Origin: Lineus longissimus
Lineage: Eukaryota > Nemertea > Pilidiophora > Heteronemertea > Lineidae
Assembly: GCF_910592395.1 (NCBI RefSeq)
Contig: NC_088322.1
Span: forward strand, 1,800,001-1,864,000
Length of the DNA: 64,000 nt
Reading direction: 5' to 3'
Part shown: positions 49,830-61,932 of the stretch, in pieces
Numbering within the stretch: the first letter of the stretch is position 1
Layout of the letters: each line of letters starts with the position of its first letter
Translations under genes and position numbers: made by a program
Notes under the pieces: model-generated
Databases searched by the model: none
The model's input: the letters and a program-made list of their open reading frames with translations, nothing else
Told to the model about the DNA's origin: nothing

Positions 49830-52763
49830 GCTGTAGCTGGAATGGAATAATTTTAGGTTTGAATTATGTGCTCGTCATTTTTGGAAGAATTACGAAAAAG
49901 AAATGACGTATTTTACTCTTCTTGTCAAGTAAACATTCATTCGGTTATCGGCTAATCTTCATCACTGATCTGGGTCATGGACATTTCTTTCAAACAACTG
50001 GTAACTGATCTTAATTTACTAGAAGTAGAAGTAGAATGACTGTGGCAATTAATGATAATTCACCAATTGACTGATCAGTGACATTTCGAATATATTTCTG
50101 TCATCATATAATATACACAGTCTACGCCTATGCATACCAGAATCCCAGGACCAGAAATCTGCAGAATTACGACGGGGACACTTTATTGATGTCATGATGT
50201 TGTTGTTGCTGTTGTTGAAAGTAATGTCACTGGCGTCTAATCTCACACACACGAGACAGAAGTAAGCGTTAGCTGCTGAGCACAGAGCTACTGTTGTGGA
50301 TCTGGGTTTCAGGGGGGGGGGAAGTATTAACTAAAATATATATGCATATTCAGTGCAATATGCAGTGTTTCCTTGGGTTGATTTTATTATACTCATTCTG
50401 GGATGATCCACAGCCAAATGCATGTAGTTAGGTGAGGGAACGTATATTTCTGCTATTATGGGATTATATGGAGATTATAAGCCATTCACTTTGTATGTAA
50501 TACATGTCTGGTACAAGGTGTAGTGTACATAGTTTGACATGGCATTTAGGATGAAGTTATGTAATGTAGGTATTGTCTGAATGAGTAGGGGCCGTTTCGT
50601 CACCCTTGAACATGGGCTATTGTTCAGGGTGTCAGGGGTTGGGGAGGGCCTGAGACTAGGGGTTTTGTTATGCCACGAGACACGAAGAGAGAAAGACCTA
50701 AAATATACCTGTCCAGAGAAATAACCGAATTGCCTGAAGAGACCAGCTACATCGCTGTAAACAACCTAACTTCCGCCATCGGCATCATCACCTGACGCAG
50801 CGCCAGCTGTCGGATTACCTGCTAAGTAGCGCCGCGCCAAGTGGCTAGTATTCATATACGCCCGAAATTACAACACTGGTGTCAGTTAAAAGAACCCGTT
50901 GCTAGCCATTTTTACCGCCATATTTTTACTGCAGCGTACAACACATTGCACTGCAGTGCATTACAAACACTGTGGATTATTTTGTACATGCAAAGCACAA
51001 CGTGTATGTATAGTACTTAGGCCTATACTGCATTGCATACACACACACATGGGTATGAAAACCAGGAGAGAGCCCTGAATGTTAAAATCGTATTTGTATT
51101 GTGGAGTGCAATTAATACACTAGTTGTTTAATTGTCTCCTGGACACTACTTTTTTCATAATTTGTGCATTTTGACACAGTCATGGTGGATTTCTGCCAGG
51201 TCCAGTTGTTGATGAATAGCGACAGCCATCTTGTTGAACTTTAATTTCGCACATTCGATTCGGCTTGCGTCCCAATTAATTAAGTTTAATTATATTTGAC
51301 TTCTGTAACCATAAGTATTGACTGGAAGGACGTTGCCCCGTCTTACTTGTGTTTTTGGGTTGCATGATATTCTTTTTATGTGTTGAAGTCAAATATTGGA
51401 TTTAGGCAAGTTTAGTGTGTGCGTAGATTGTAGTCAAATGGTGGCGCGAAATTCAAAACGACCTGCATTTCATTAACTCTTTAGTGTTGAATCATTTTGT
51501 GGTTATTTGGAAAAAGTGAACTGAATACATTTGTATAGTGACATTTAGGGTGTGTCCTTGTGCATATTTTCATGGTGTCAATTTTGCTGGTGTTTGTGCG
51601 GAAAATTATGGTTTGAGCAGACGATATAAAATAGGTGATACCGGTATTAACAATATTTGGTAATAAATTTTGAAAATAAATATCGGTTGACAATATTTTG
51701 ATATAAAACCTAGTCGGTGATATCATAATAATTCTCGTATTATTAAGAGGAGTGTAAAGTGTTCTAAAGTGCATTTATTTATTCTCATTTTGTGACTGAA
51801 ATAGAAATTTCTGCTAAAATTAGGAAATAAATTAGATATTGCACAGCAGAAATAAAGATTAACGGTGAAAAGTGTTTTAGTAAATAGAGTGAAGTTATAG
51901 TAAAAAGTGAAATTCAACATTGTTGTTTTCTTTTTCCTTTCATCCTAAAATAACAGAGGAATAGTGGTATATCAATTTATATAAATTATTCGACATTCTG
52001 GTATTTGGTGAATGAATGTAGATTCATAGATACCACATTGTGTTGAAATTAAATAGTTTTTCTTGTCTCCATTACTATAGCTAACCGTGTATTCTTTTTT
52101 TCACCTAAAGTTAGTGATTTAGTCTCATTGGTTAAAATTTAAATAGATCACTCACTGCGGATAGATTAACCCTTGTTTGCCAATTGAAATATAATATTAA
52201 CCCCTGGATATATGTTTACCGTTGGGTCAAATTAAATTTTATATTGGTTAAATTAACCATTGGCTACTTTCTGGTATAGGAAATATAGTTAACCCCTTGA
52301 GGTCTATTTTTCAATAATTACATTAACCCCTTTGGGACATAGTAAAAACTAGTATATTGCTTGGCATTGTGGTTTTTTTGTGTTAAATCGTGCAATTACG
52401 GTACTTGTCTTTTCCTAAATTAATCTGTGATTTACGGCATTAGGATTTGAATTGAGGAGAGTTTTTTTTGTGATGAGGTAGGAGATATACAGTATTTTGA
52501 TCGTGCTTAGGCAAAATCCCTACCTTGTTATATTGTACAGTTCTCTGCTGACACGTATAGATACCTGATCAGATTATTATATAGATACCGAGTGTATCAC
52601 ACCTGATTCTTGCATAGATTTAGATGATACTATACTTGGTTCTTATAATCTATACCGATACAATCTATACCAGGCATCCCACAAGGCCTGAAAACATAAT
52701 TTCAATACCGGGACTTGACCATTACCTTGATTCTTCTGATACTTGAGATCTGTCCAAATCAGA
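49830..52763. other. Region between CDK5RAP3 exon 1 and the retrotransposon gag
   Basis: No gene was recognised. It should contain the CDK5RAP3 promoter and any 5' LTR and leader of the element. I found no sequence here that repeats after the integrase, so no LTR pair is supported. TTAACCC words recur irregularly at 52165-52330. A G-run lies near 50312. Confidence 0.4.
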
Positions 52764-55700
52764 ATGTCGGATCAAAGGAAGTCTCCTATTTCCGCTAAGC
52801 CGGAGGACTCGCAGCCCCACATGACTACGTCAGAGATGCAGGAACCTATCACATTGGTTCGTCAGCCACATCCACTTAGTGTTCCAGAGGCTACAGTCCT
52901 TGACCTCCTACAGCTAAAAGGGATTGGTGAAACCCGTGCCGGCACCGTGGTTAACTATTGTCAGGATCGACTGCGTGAGGGAAGAGACTAGAGAAGCAGG
53001 TCCAGGACAGATTGCCGCGAAAATTTATAAATAGTTCGGGAAACTTATAACATTCTCTTGCAGCATCCTCTTGCAAACAGGGCCTACTCCTTACGCATCT
53101 TTCTGATTGAGGGAGTAAACATATCGAGGCCACATATCGAGTGATCGATGGCCGGATTTGTCAGGATGTCAAGCCAGCTTCCCAAACTATTTATAAATTT
53201 TCGCGGCAATCTGTCCTGGACCTGCTTCTCTAGCCTCTTCCCTGCGTGAGGGTAAGCCTTTCATCCTAGATGAGTTACGGCTGCCATCTATAGGTGGAAA
53301 TCGGAATACCTGGATCCAATATTACCTGGAAGGTAAAATCGAGTTATACTTTGATACCGAACATCACCATGCCGTACTCCTTGCACCACCGCCAGGGGGT
53401 TCTGTCTCACATTGCGGAGAATGCATTCATCTGAAAAATCAGTTGGATACCTTGATGAGAAAGAGTGATGAAGAAAATGGGCCGTGTAAAGAATGTGCCG
53501 GATTGAGAAGCCAGTGTGTGCAGCTAGGACTGAAGATTGAGGAGAAGAAAAAGGAGTTAGAAAACCAGAAATATACGAAGGTCCAGCAGAGGGAGAAGTT
53601 CTTGACAGAGACGGAGAGGCGCCAGTCGGATCACGTTAACGGGATGCGAGAGCTCAATGAGAGACATGATTCGTCAACCAAAAAGATAAGGTCTTACTTG
53701 GAAGTAGCGGAGTATCGCCTGCAGGCCAACGAGGAAGAATTCGAGAAACAACAAAATACCAATCATTCTCTCCAGGAAGAGGTTGGGTCCATGAGTAATA
53801 TAATAGGTCTTTTGGAGGAGGAGAGAGACTCCTTGGTAAGTTCTATCGATTGTCAGACAAATGAGTTTGAGAAATTTACGATGGAGAGAGAGAAATTGTT
53901 AGGACAGAATATTTATCTCGAGGGTGCTCTCAATGAGGAGAAAGAACAAATTGCAAATATGCGACACGCTCTGACAGAGTCGGAAAATCAAAAGAACTAT
54001 CGGCAGAAAGCTTTGAATGTTGAGAGAGAGAAAACATTAAAAGCTATTGATTCAGCCAAGAGCTACCTGGATAGGATCTCCAGTTTAGAGAAGACTGCTC
54101 AGAACGGGACGATGCCACCAAAGCATGAAGCAAACGAGCCATACCTGAAACAGTCACAGGATGTCCGCCAAAATAGCCAGCAATGTTATCCGGAGTCTTC
54201 GCGTGGACCACCACAGATGCAGGACACCAGAAAAGACTGCTATCAGCAAAACTGGACCGAGACCTCCCAGCGGCGAATAGAACAACGGGATGTAAGATCA
54301 CATCAGTTACCACATGGTCGTCAACGGTCTTCTTCCCGAGGAAGGGGAGGAAGAGGGTACAGCAGAAATTCTTATTCGATCGATTCGCAGCCACCATACG
54401 TCCAACCCAGGGGTATTTCAAACCATTGGGACCAGCTGTCAGCTGATTCTCAGCCAGGATTCGCTCCAGTGAAACAGGAAATACTTCCCGACACACGAGC
54501 AGAGGGATTCTTTGCAAGCCGCCATGACACAAGAATAGAGGGAACATTCTTCGGTCCACCTGAACACCGATTTGAGGGAAACTGTCCTGAGTTCGGAAAT
54601 GAGAGAGCGGCGTACCTGTACATTTCTGGACCCTCAAAGAAGAAATCACCATCCTCTAGTTCCAGAAGGAGGTCTAGGACAAGAAAGGAGAAGCCAAAGA
54701 AGCGTGTTAGCCATAGCAACTCAGAGAGTGATTCCGAGTCCGAGAGTTCAAGAGACACCGAAAACTCTGCCTCAGAATCAGAAAGGTCGGGAAAGGGACA
54801 GAGACGGCGGTCTCCACCTCGTAACAAGCTTCCAATGTTCACAGGTAAAGAAAACTGGGGCACTTTCCTGTTTCAATTCCGGAAACAGGCAAAGCGGTAC
54901 AAGTCGGATAAAGAGGAAAAAGCTGATCGCCTATACGACTGTTTAGCAGACCAAGCGCTGTTGTACGCTATTCAGATGAAAGCCCATAGCTATAAACAGC
55001 TGACGAAACATCTGTCGCAACGTTATCAGAAGTCAGTCGCACCCTCTATTGCCAGGAGAGAGGCCATGACGTGTAAGCAAAAGGAGGACGAACCTCTTGA
55101 AGACTTCGGCCAACGTGTGTTACAAGCTACTATGGGAGGTTATCCAGATGCCCAGAAAAAGACGGTAGACACCCTAGCTGTAGAAGTGTTTTTTCGAGGA
55201 ATGAGAGACAAGAAAGTAGCTGAGATAGTGGTGGAGAAGCAACCTGTAGATCTTTTTGAGGCCCTAAAATGCTCCAAACAGACAGAGGCTAATCTGATGA
55301 CCCTCTATGGTACAGGCCGGCCTTCTCTTCGCCACGTGACCTTTTGTGAAGAGGATGACAATATTCCGGTAGTTCGGGCTGCACGAGTAGAGGATCCTAA
55401 ATCCGGAAGTAGTGATAAGCCTACAAGACCGTCTACCCCCAAATCTGATGGTACTTCAAACACTCAGGTGACGAGCCCACAGTCCATGAATGACTTGATT
55501 CCACAGCTGTTGGCAGCGGCCTTGGGTGATTACTTTCACAACCAAGCACCTGGATTCCAAGGATCAAGGAACAACCCACCACCATTTCGTCAATCCATGG
55601 ACAGAGGAAGCTCACCATCACCGGCTGGAAATGGACGTTCGTTTTCTAGTCCTAGACGTGAACGGACCCCGTCTCCGCGTAGAGGGAATAATTGTTACAA

Positions 55701-55869
55701 CTGTGGAGAAAACGGACATTTCTCCAAAGACTCCCCGAGACCTCATAGACCATCCACTTGCTACAAATGTGGAGCCGAGGGTCATTTCGCCAAGGACTGT
55801 CCGGTGCCTCTGAATTGTTATAATTGCGGACGAGAGGGCATTTTGCGAAGGAGTGCCCCCAGCCAGTGA
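52764..55869 (+). pseudogene. Gag of the Gypsy element, split by an inverted-repeat element
   Basis: The ATG at 52764 starts MSDQRKSPISAK. Residues about 45-70 (LLQLKGIGETRAGTVVNY) resemble a helix-hairpin-helix, and a second GIG-like turn (LPSIGG, 53281) follows after the insertion. From 53443 there is a long Glu/Lys-rich coiled coil (to about 54100), then a Gln/Arg/Ser-rich linker. A capsid-like Retrotrans_gag region follows (about 54835-55310: FTGKENWGTFLFQFRKQAKR, LEDFGQRV, VEVFFRGMRDKKV). Zinc knuckles come last. The first reads CYNCGENGHFSKDS and has lost its final Cys, the second is intact (CYKCGAEGHFAKDC), and the third is frameshifted near 55840. The insertion duplicates nine bases and frames on both sides agree. 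Confidence 0.85.
52980..53241. mobile_element. 262-bp MITE with long terminal inverted repeats (MULE-like) inside gag
   Basis: Arms of about 52 bp start GGAAGAGACTAGAGAAGCAG on the left and match the reverse complement of the right end at 53190-53241 with few differences. CTGCGTGAG is duplicated at 52971-52979 and 53242-53250. A 9-bp duplication with long inverted repeats is typical of Mutator-like MITEs. There is no coding capacity. Confidence 0.9.
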
Positions 55870-57799
55870 ACCGAGAGAAAAGGTCACAGAGTCCGTTAAA
55901 CGATTCCGGGCGACGCTAAGCGGTCAGGCTGTTGCCCCAGAAGGAAGACGAGACCGTAAAACCATCATAGCCATAGAGGACATTCCAACGTGGCCAGATT
56001 ATGCGGCAGACCAGCGTATCCATGTGTCAAGTGGAGATGCCAGTCTATTTCCCTTAATTCCAGACATAAACAGCAAAGTATCACTGTGGAAAGGGGACAT
56101 AACTCAATTGAAGGTGGATGTCATAGTCAACGCTGCCAATCAGTCCTTACTTGGAGGGGGTGGAGTTGATGGCGCTATCCACGATGCAGCTGGACCGGGA
56201 ATTCGCCAAGAGAATGCCGGACATGGGGGATGTCAGTGTGGCGAAGCAAATATTAGTGGAGGATACCAGTTACCTGCTCGATATGTCATCTCTTCAGTAG
56301 GCCCTCAGGATAAAAGGGAAGACAAGTTGACAAGCTGTTATGACAAGTCTCTAGAACAAGCTAAAAAGCATGGACTTGGTTCTATAGCGTTTCCATGCAT
56401 AGCCACAGCGCTATACGGGTACCCACCTGAGGAGGCCGTTCGGGTAGCTCTACGAACAGCACGCCGATTCCTAGAGAAACACGGAGACTGTATAGATAGA
56501 ATCATATTCTGTGTTTTCCAGGACAGTGATGTCAAGCGATACACCTTGATACTACCCACATACTTCCCATTGACAGATAGGACTACCAAGTTAATTAGAC
56601 GAGTTTCAGTAGACGAACCTGAAGACTCTGAAGATGACCAGACTGATACACAACCGAGTGAGTTACCTCCGGCCATGACAGAAATTTCGAGGGATGTATC
56701 GCGCAGAGATACGCAACCTGAACTTAACCCTTTGAAGGATGTCACCCCATCATCAGCCGGCCCAGACGTTGGTGTTAAAGAGCCAGTCCGAGACAGTGAA
56801 CTAGGAGATTCTTTGGCATCACCTTTATCGCCGGCACAGGACGACATTCCGGGAAAAATGGAAGATACACACCGGAGTACCAGCGGAGCCAACCAGAGTA
56901 GTCCCACGGAGATTGGAAATCTTTCTACAGATAGTACCCATTCATCCACCAACAGGAATTCCACCTATGTCAGTGCCAATCGAGTTGAAGGCAGCAAGAT
57001 AGCATCATTGTCGTTACCCTGCAAGATATTTGGAGAGAACATTAATGCAATTGTAGACACTGCGGCGATGATTACCATTCTCAGCCAAGAATTCTATGAC
57101 AGTCTTGACAATCCTCCTCCACTTGGGCGAAGCATTGACATTAAGGGTCCAGGAGAGGGAGGCCGTATGAAGGGTTACTTGATTGATGACACTGAAATCA
57201 CTATTGCTGATCATGACTTTCCCATTGATGTGTGTGTGGCACCCATCAGCGATACTATGTTATTAGGGATTGATTTTCTGGATGCTCATGAGTCAATTAT
57301 CAATTTTAAAGATTATACCGTGAAGCTGGACCAGGAAACAGCACCCGCCAGGATCAAGAGACATCCTACGAAGGGGAATTTTGTCAAGACTGTTCAAACA
57401 AGCCGAGATACTGTGATTAAACCGAACTCAGCCACTTTCTTCTCTGCCCGAGTCATCAGACCAGTGAGGAACAACACTTGCGTGGTTTTCCAGCCTGACA
57501 ATACCATCGATGGTCTACAATTTCCTGCAGTGTTAGCCAAAAATGGATCCACCATTTCACTACATGCTGTAAACCTGACGGACCGCTACATTACCATCCC
57601 AGCTCAAACTCAGATCGGCATAGTCACAGAGGCTCTAGAGATAGTGGAGGAAGACCCTGAGGACGAATGTACTATCAGAAGCGTCCGGACCTCCGATGAA
57701 AAATTGGATTTAGCGAGTATCAAGCGGATAATGCCCTCACACTTAGTCGACCTTTTCAGTAGATCTTGCACTAACTTGACGGAAGAACAATCCATCTAA
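55853..57799 (+). pseudogene. Macrodomain plus aspartic protease segment of the retrotransposon polyprotein
   Basis: This frame is open from before 55853 (GTG, not a genuine start) and overlaps the end of gag. Residues about 76-245 are a MacroD-type macrodomain: GDITQLKVDVIVNAANQSLL, GGGGVDGAIHDAAG, CGEANISGGYQLPARYVIS and SIAFPCIATALYGYP. The Asn of NAAN and the Asp of GVDGAIH, which bind ADP-ribose and support hydrolysis, are kept. The STG-x-YG loop reads ATALYG, and the usual VIHTVGP reads VISSVGP. A Ser/Thr/Asp-rich linker follows. The retropepsin has IVDTAAMITILS (Asp at about residue 402; DTA in place of DTG) and LLGIDFLDAH. TAA at 57797-57799 is in phase with the RT that follows. Confidence 0.9.
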
Positions 57800-57808
57800 G
57801 TAGGGGAG

Positions 57809-58154
57809 TTGCTTATCGAGTACCAAGATGTGTTTTCAAAACACGATCTCGATATAGGATGTGTTGAGGGAATAGAGCATAGCATCGACACTGGCAACCA
57901 TGCTCCAGTGAAGCAGCGGATGAGGCGTACCCCCATTGGCTTTGAAGAGGAGGAGGAAAAACACTTAGATAAATTACTCGCTCAAGGAATCATCACCCCT
58001 TCGAGTTCTGCTTGGGCATCACCTCCAGTCTTAGTCCGAAAAAAAGATGGTTCTGTGAGGTACTGCTTAGACTACCGGGTCCTGAATGCCTGTACCGTGA
58101 AGGATTCGTTTCCTATTCCATCGATTGATCAGTGTTTAGACACAATGGCTGGTA
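57809..58154 (+). pseudogene. N-terminal part of Gypsy reverse transcriptase
   Basis: In the same phase as the protease frame, directly after TAA 57797-57799. It contains LIEYQDVFSKHDLDIGCVEG, the RMRRTPIGFEEE linker, LLAQGIITPSSSAWASPPVL and VRKKDGSVRYCLDYRVLNAC, and ends at the CLDTMAG position where the Harbinger element is inserted. The nominal first codon (TTG) is not a start. Confidence 0.9.
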
Positions 58155-58612
58155 TTTATAAAAACCAAGCATATGCTTATTCTTGGATTTTCAAGTGTTA
58201 AGTACGCTGCATATTCATAAAACCTAAGGTAATGCTTGTACCTGTAACCTTATGCTTCAAGTATAAGTGTCTGCTTTTCAGGCATCTTGCCAAAACTTAA
58301 AGTCTAAGCTTCTGCTTCTTTCCATATTTATAAACACGAGTATTAAGCATATGCTATAAGGATATCCTTAGATTTTTTAAGGTAGCTTCAGACCAGGCTT
58401 GAACTTCGAAGTAGGAAGACGTGTTTGACATGGCAGCTTTTCTTGCACTTGCGGGGCGACATCCAAAGGAGTACACCCCAAGAAAATCATGTTGCCCAGC
58501 ATTTCATCGACGATTTTATCGATTTGATGAGCAAAATGTTGAATGGTAAGCTGATCATTTTTTAGAAGATAGTGGAGAAACTCGTGGCGGGGCACTGACA
58601 GTAAAGACACAA

Positions 58613-59221
58613 ATGGAGACTTTCCTTCGATATATATCGGACCCAGGGTTTCAGATGGGTGTTGCTGAGGATGTTGGAATTTTCCAACCCACCGTGTCAA
58701 GAACATTCCACGCAGTACTCGACAAGATTGTTGAAAATGCAGGACTGTGGATACATTTCCCAAGCACGGTGCATGAAATGCAGTCAGCAATGGACAACTG
58801 GCAAACGACCTATGAGATGCCTTGTGCGATAGGTGCTGTCGACTGTACCCACGTCCGAGTTCTGAAGACACAAGGGAGGCATGCACATGGCGACGAATAC
58901 GTAGGCCGGAGTGGAAAGGCTACGTTAAACGTTCAGAGAATTTGTGATGCAAAGGAAACGTTCACAAGTATTGTAGCCGAGTGGCCAGGGTCTGCACACG
59001 ACAGTAGAATATGGAGAAATTCGGTAGTTTGTCATCGTTTGTCCACTATGAGGACGGATGCATTACTGCTAGGGGATAGTGGATACGGCATTGACCCCTG
59101 GCTCTTTACACCTTATGGGAATCCTCAGCAACCGGAAGAGGTAACGTTTAATAGGATTCTAACAGTTGGTGTACAAACCAGAAGGTTTACATGCACTAAG
59201 GACAGGCATGACTATCCGTGA
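58613..59221 (+). pseudogene. Harbinger (HARBI1-type) DDE transposase, incomplete
   Basis: Residues 1-202 show the PIF/Harbinger core. QPTVSRTFHAVLDKIVE is the helix-turn-helix-like part. GAVDCTHVRVL holds the first catalytic Asp, LNVQRICDAK and WPGSAHDSRIWRNS follow, and LLGDSGYGIDPWLFTPY holds the second Asp. The third catalytic Glu is normally in an ENxFG segment after the FNRILT block. It is missing because the frame runs into VGVQTRRFTCTKD and stops. The phase is open upstream to about 58547, where a TAA interrupts it. The gene is catalytically dead. Confidence 0.88.
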
Positions 59222-59494
59222 CCTCAATAACAAAGGATTTCCCCCTTCCCAGGGCAGCAATGATTGCCATAATCACGAAACCGACCAGCCTTACACCACA
59301 AATACCACATGGGAAATCTAATTTCACCCTGTTATGCAGTATGAGGAATTAAGCATAAGCTTAAAAATTACAAGCCAAGCATCATCCACAAATGCTTGTT
59401 TTATAAATATGAAATCAAGTATAAGGCTATGCTTCTACTTAATTCTTTAAGTATTAAGTACATGCTTAAAGAACATGCTTATAAGCATATACTT
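59222..59494. other. Harbinger 3' subterminal region
   Basis: AT-rich non-coding DNA with many AAGCATA/TATGCTT and TTAAGTA words that mirror the 5' subterminal region (58200-58370). Confidence 0.5.
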
Positions 59495-59514
59495 GTTTTT
59501 ATAAATACCAGCCA

Positions 59515-61932
59515 TTGGCCGGGAGTCTGTTCTTCAGCACCCTTGATCTGTCTTCTGGATATTACAATCTGAAAGTGAAAGAGTCAGACAGGCATAAGAC
59601 GAGTTTTCTTTCGAAATTTGGGATTTTTGAACATGTCCGGCTCCCTTTTGGGTTTTGCAACGCTCCAGCTACGTTCCAGAGAGCCATGGAACTCGTGTTG
59701 AGAGGACTAACCTGGAAGACAGTGTTGGCGTATTTGGATGATGTGATCGTCTTAGGAAAATCATTTGAAGACCATATGGAAAATCTGAGCGAAGTGTTTC
59801 ACCGTATGAGAATCAACAATCTGAAACTCAAGCCAAAGAAATGCAATCTATTTCAAACATCCGTTGACTTCCTAGGGAAATTAGTATCATCAGAGGGTAT
59901 ACAGATCAGCCCCACAAAGCTGGATGCCATCAGGGAATGGCCTCCCCCTAAGAGTCCAAAAGAAGTAGCTTCATTTGTCGGGTACGCTTGTTACCACCGT
60001 GATTTTGTCTCGCGCTTTGAGGAGAATGCCGCCCTCTTGCGCAGACTCATTGCCGGAGGTAGAAACAAAGAACCTTTCGAATGGACTGATACCGAACAGC
60101 GCGCCTTTGAGAAAATAAAGGAAGCCCTAGCATCTTCGCCATGCCTGGCATACCCAATGCCAGACGGCAACTTCATACTAGATACAGATGCCTCAGATTC
60201 CTGCGTAGGAGGGGAGCTGTCCCAGGTACAAGAAGGAGTAGAACGGACAATAGCGTATGCGAGCAATGTCTTGACAAAAGAACAGAAGAAATATTGCACT
60301 ACCCGTAAAGAGTTACTAGCAGTCATAAAGTTTACCAGACAATATCGGCATTACCTTATAGGGAGACCATTTATACTCCGGACGGACCATGGCAGCCTGG
60401 CCTTGTTAATGCGTTTCAAGGATCCTCATGGTCAATTAGCCAGATGGATTGAGGAGCTACAACACTATGATATGACCATAGTACACCGTCCTGGCAGGTT
60501 GCATATTAACGCTGATGCTCTTTCCCGGATTCCTTTGAAAATGGCAGAGTGTGATTGCTACCGTGCAGGAGAAAGCCTGGAAGATCTTCCTTGCGGAGGG
60601 TGTGAGTACTGCACACGAGCACATACAGAGTGGGAACGCTTTGCTGCAGACGTGGATGATGTAGTACCCCTTGCTGTTCGATGTGTTACAACCAACCTTG
60701 GAGAAGAAGTTTCCATTCCAGAGGACCAGGAGCCGGTTGTTATATCTGAAAATGAAGAGGAGATTGGTGAAGAACATGTGATTGTTGAAGGTGAAGAGAG
60801 TCCGAATTGGGTACAAGCTTATACTCAGCAGGAGATACGTCAAAAGCAACTGGATGACCCAAATCTTAGCCCCATTTTTACTTGGATTGAAAATGAAGAG
60901 CCGTCAGAAGCCGAAGTTTATCTCAATTCTCCAGCCACCAAATGCATGTGGAACAGTAAGAAACAACTTCACCTGAAGGAAGGAGTGTTATACTATAAGT
61001 GGGAAGCTGGCCAAGACTCTCGAGACCTGTTGGTAGTGCCTGAGTCACTTATGGAAGAAATCTTTCTTTGGGCACATGACAAACGCGTTGCAGGGCATCT
61101 GGGACAGAAGAAAACACTCACGCGTATCCGTCAGTCTTTTTACTGGTACAAAGTCACCCGGGATACCATGGACTACGTAAGATCATGTGGCACCTGCAAT
61201 AGATACAAGAAAGCTAGAAAGAAGAAAACTAATCTCCGGGCCTGTCATGCTGGTTACCCAATGGAGCGGCTACACATAGACATCCTTGGTCCATTCACGC
61301 CAAGTGATAAGAACAACGTCTATGTTCTGAGCATGATTGATCAGTTCACCAAGTGGATAGAATGTGCCGCCTTACCTCAACAGAATGCGCAGGTGGTGGC
61401 AGAAGAACTGTTAATCCGCTTCATAACCACTTTCGGATGTCCACTTCATCTACACTCTGACAGAGGGCTTCAGTTTGAGGGACAGTTATTCCAGGAGTTG
61501 TGTCGAGTTTTAGAAATCACCAAGACCCGGACAACCCCTTACCACCCTTCCGGGAATGGACAAGTTGAACGTTATAATCAAGTGATCCTCCAAATGATAA
61601 GGTGTTTTGTGGAAGGGAACGTGACTTCCTGGAATGAGGAGCTGCCACTTTTAACCATGGCATTGCATGCAACCGTCCATAGACAGACTGGATTCACCCC
61701 AAACCGCTTGATGTTAGGACGGGAGGTTCATCTGCCTATAGATCTCATTTTAGGCACGTACAAACGAGGTTTAGTAACTCCGCAGGTTTGGGTTAAAGAC
61801 CTTCAGAGGAAACTTACGGAAGTTCATCTCCTTGCCAGGGAGGCACTTAAGAGTTCTCAGAAACGTCAAAAGAGGGACTATGATGTGAAGTTGCTTAAGT
61901 CCACTTTTCACCCTGGGGATGTGGTATACTGA
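59515..61932 (+). pseudogene. Gypsy RT (remainder), RNase H and integrase
   Basis: Coding resumes mid-RT. LPFGFCNAPATFQRAM precedes the YLDD catalytic box (residues 73-76). The connection and RNase H follow: ILDTDASD, TRKELLAVIKF, FILRTDHGSL and HRPGRLHINADALSR. A Cys-rich insert (DCYRAGE...CGGCEYC) comes next. The integrase has an HHCC zinc-binding region (HDKRVAGHLG...CGTC, about 520-563) and a D,D35E core with Asp in LHIDILG, Asp in HSDRGLQF and Glu in GQVERYN. TGA at 61930-61932 ends the frame and the next part is in phase. TTG at 59515 is not a true start. Confidence 0.93.

Larger units (their letters stand above)
58145..59515 (+). mobile_element. PIF/Harbinger transposon inserted in the RT
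   Basis: Inverted termini ATGGCTGGTATTTATAAAAA (58145) and its reverse complement (to 59515) enclose 1.37 kb. RT coding resumes at once afterwards (SLFFSTLDLSSGYYN). The exact element edges and the expected 3-bp target duplication cannot be fixed because the terminus resembles the target codons. Subterminal AAGCATATGCTT words recur at both ends. Only transposase is present; the Myb/SANT partner ORF of autonomous Harbingers is missing. Confidence 0.9.

Noticed and set aside
50600-52763. 5' LTR of the Gypsy element
   Set aside because: No stretch here recurs after 62523 and no convincing primer-binding site was seen, so an LTR is not claimed.
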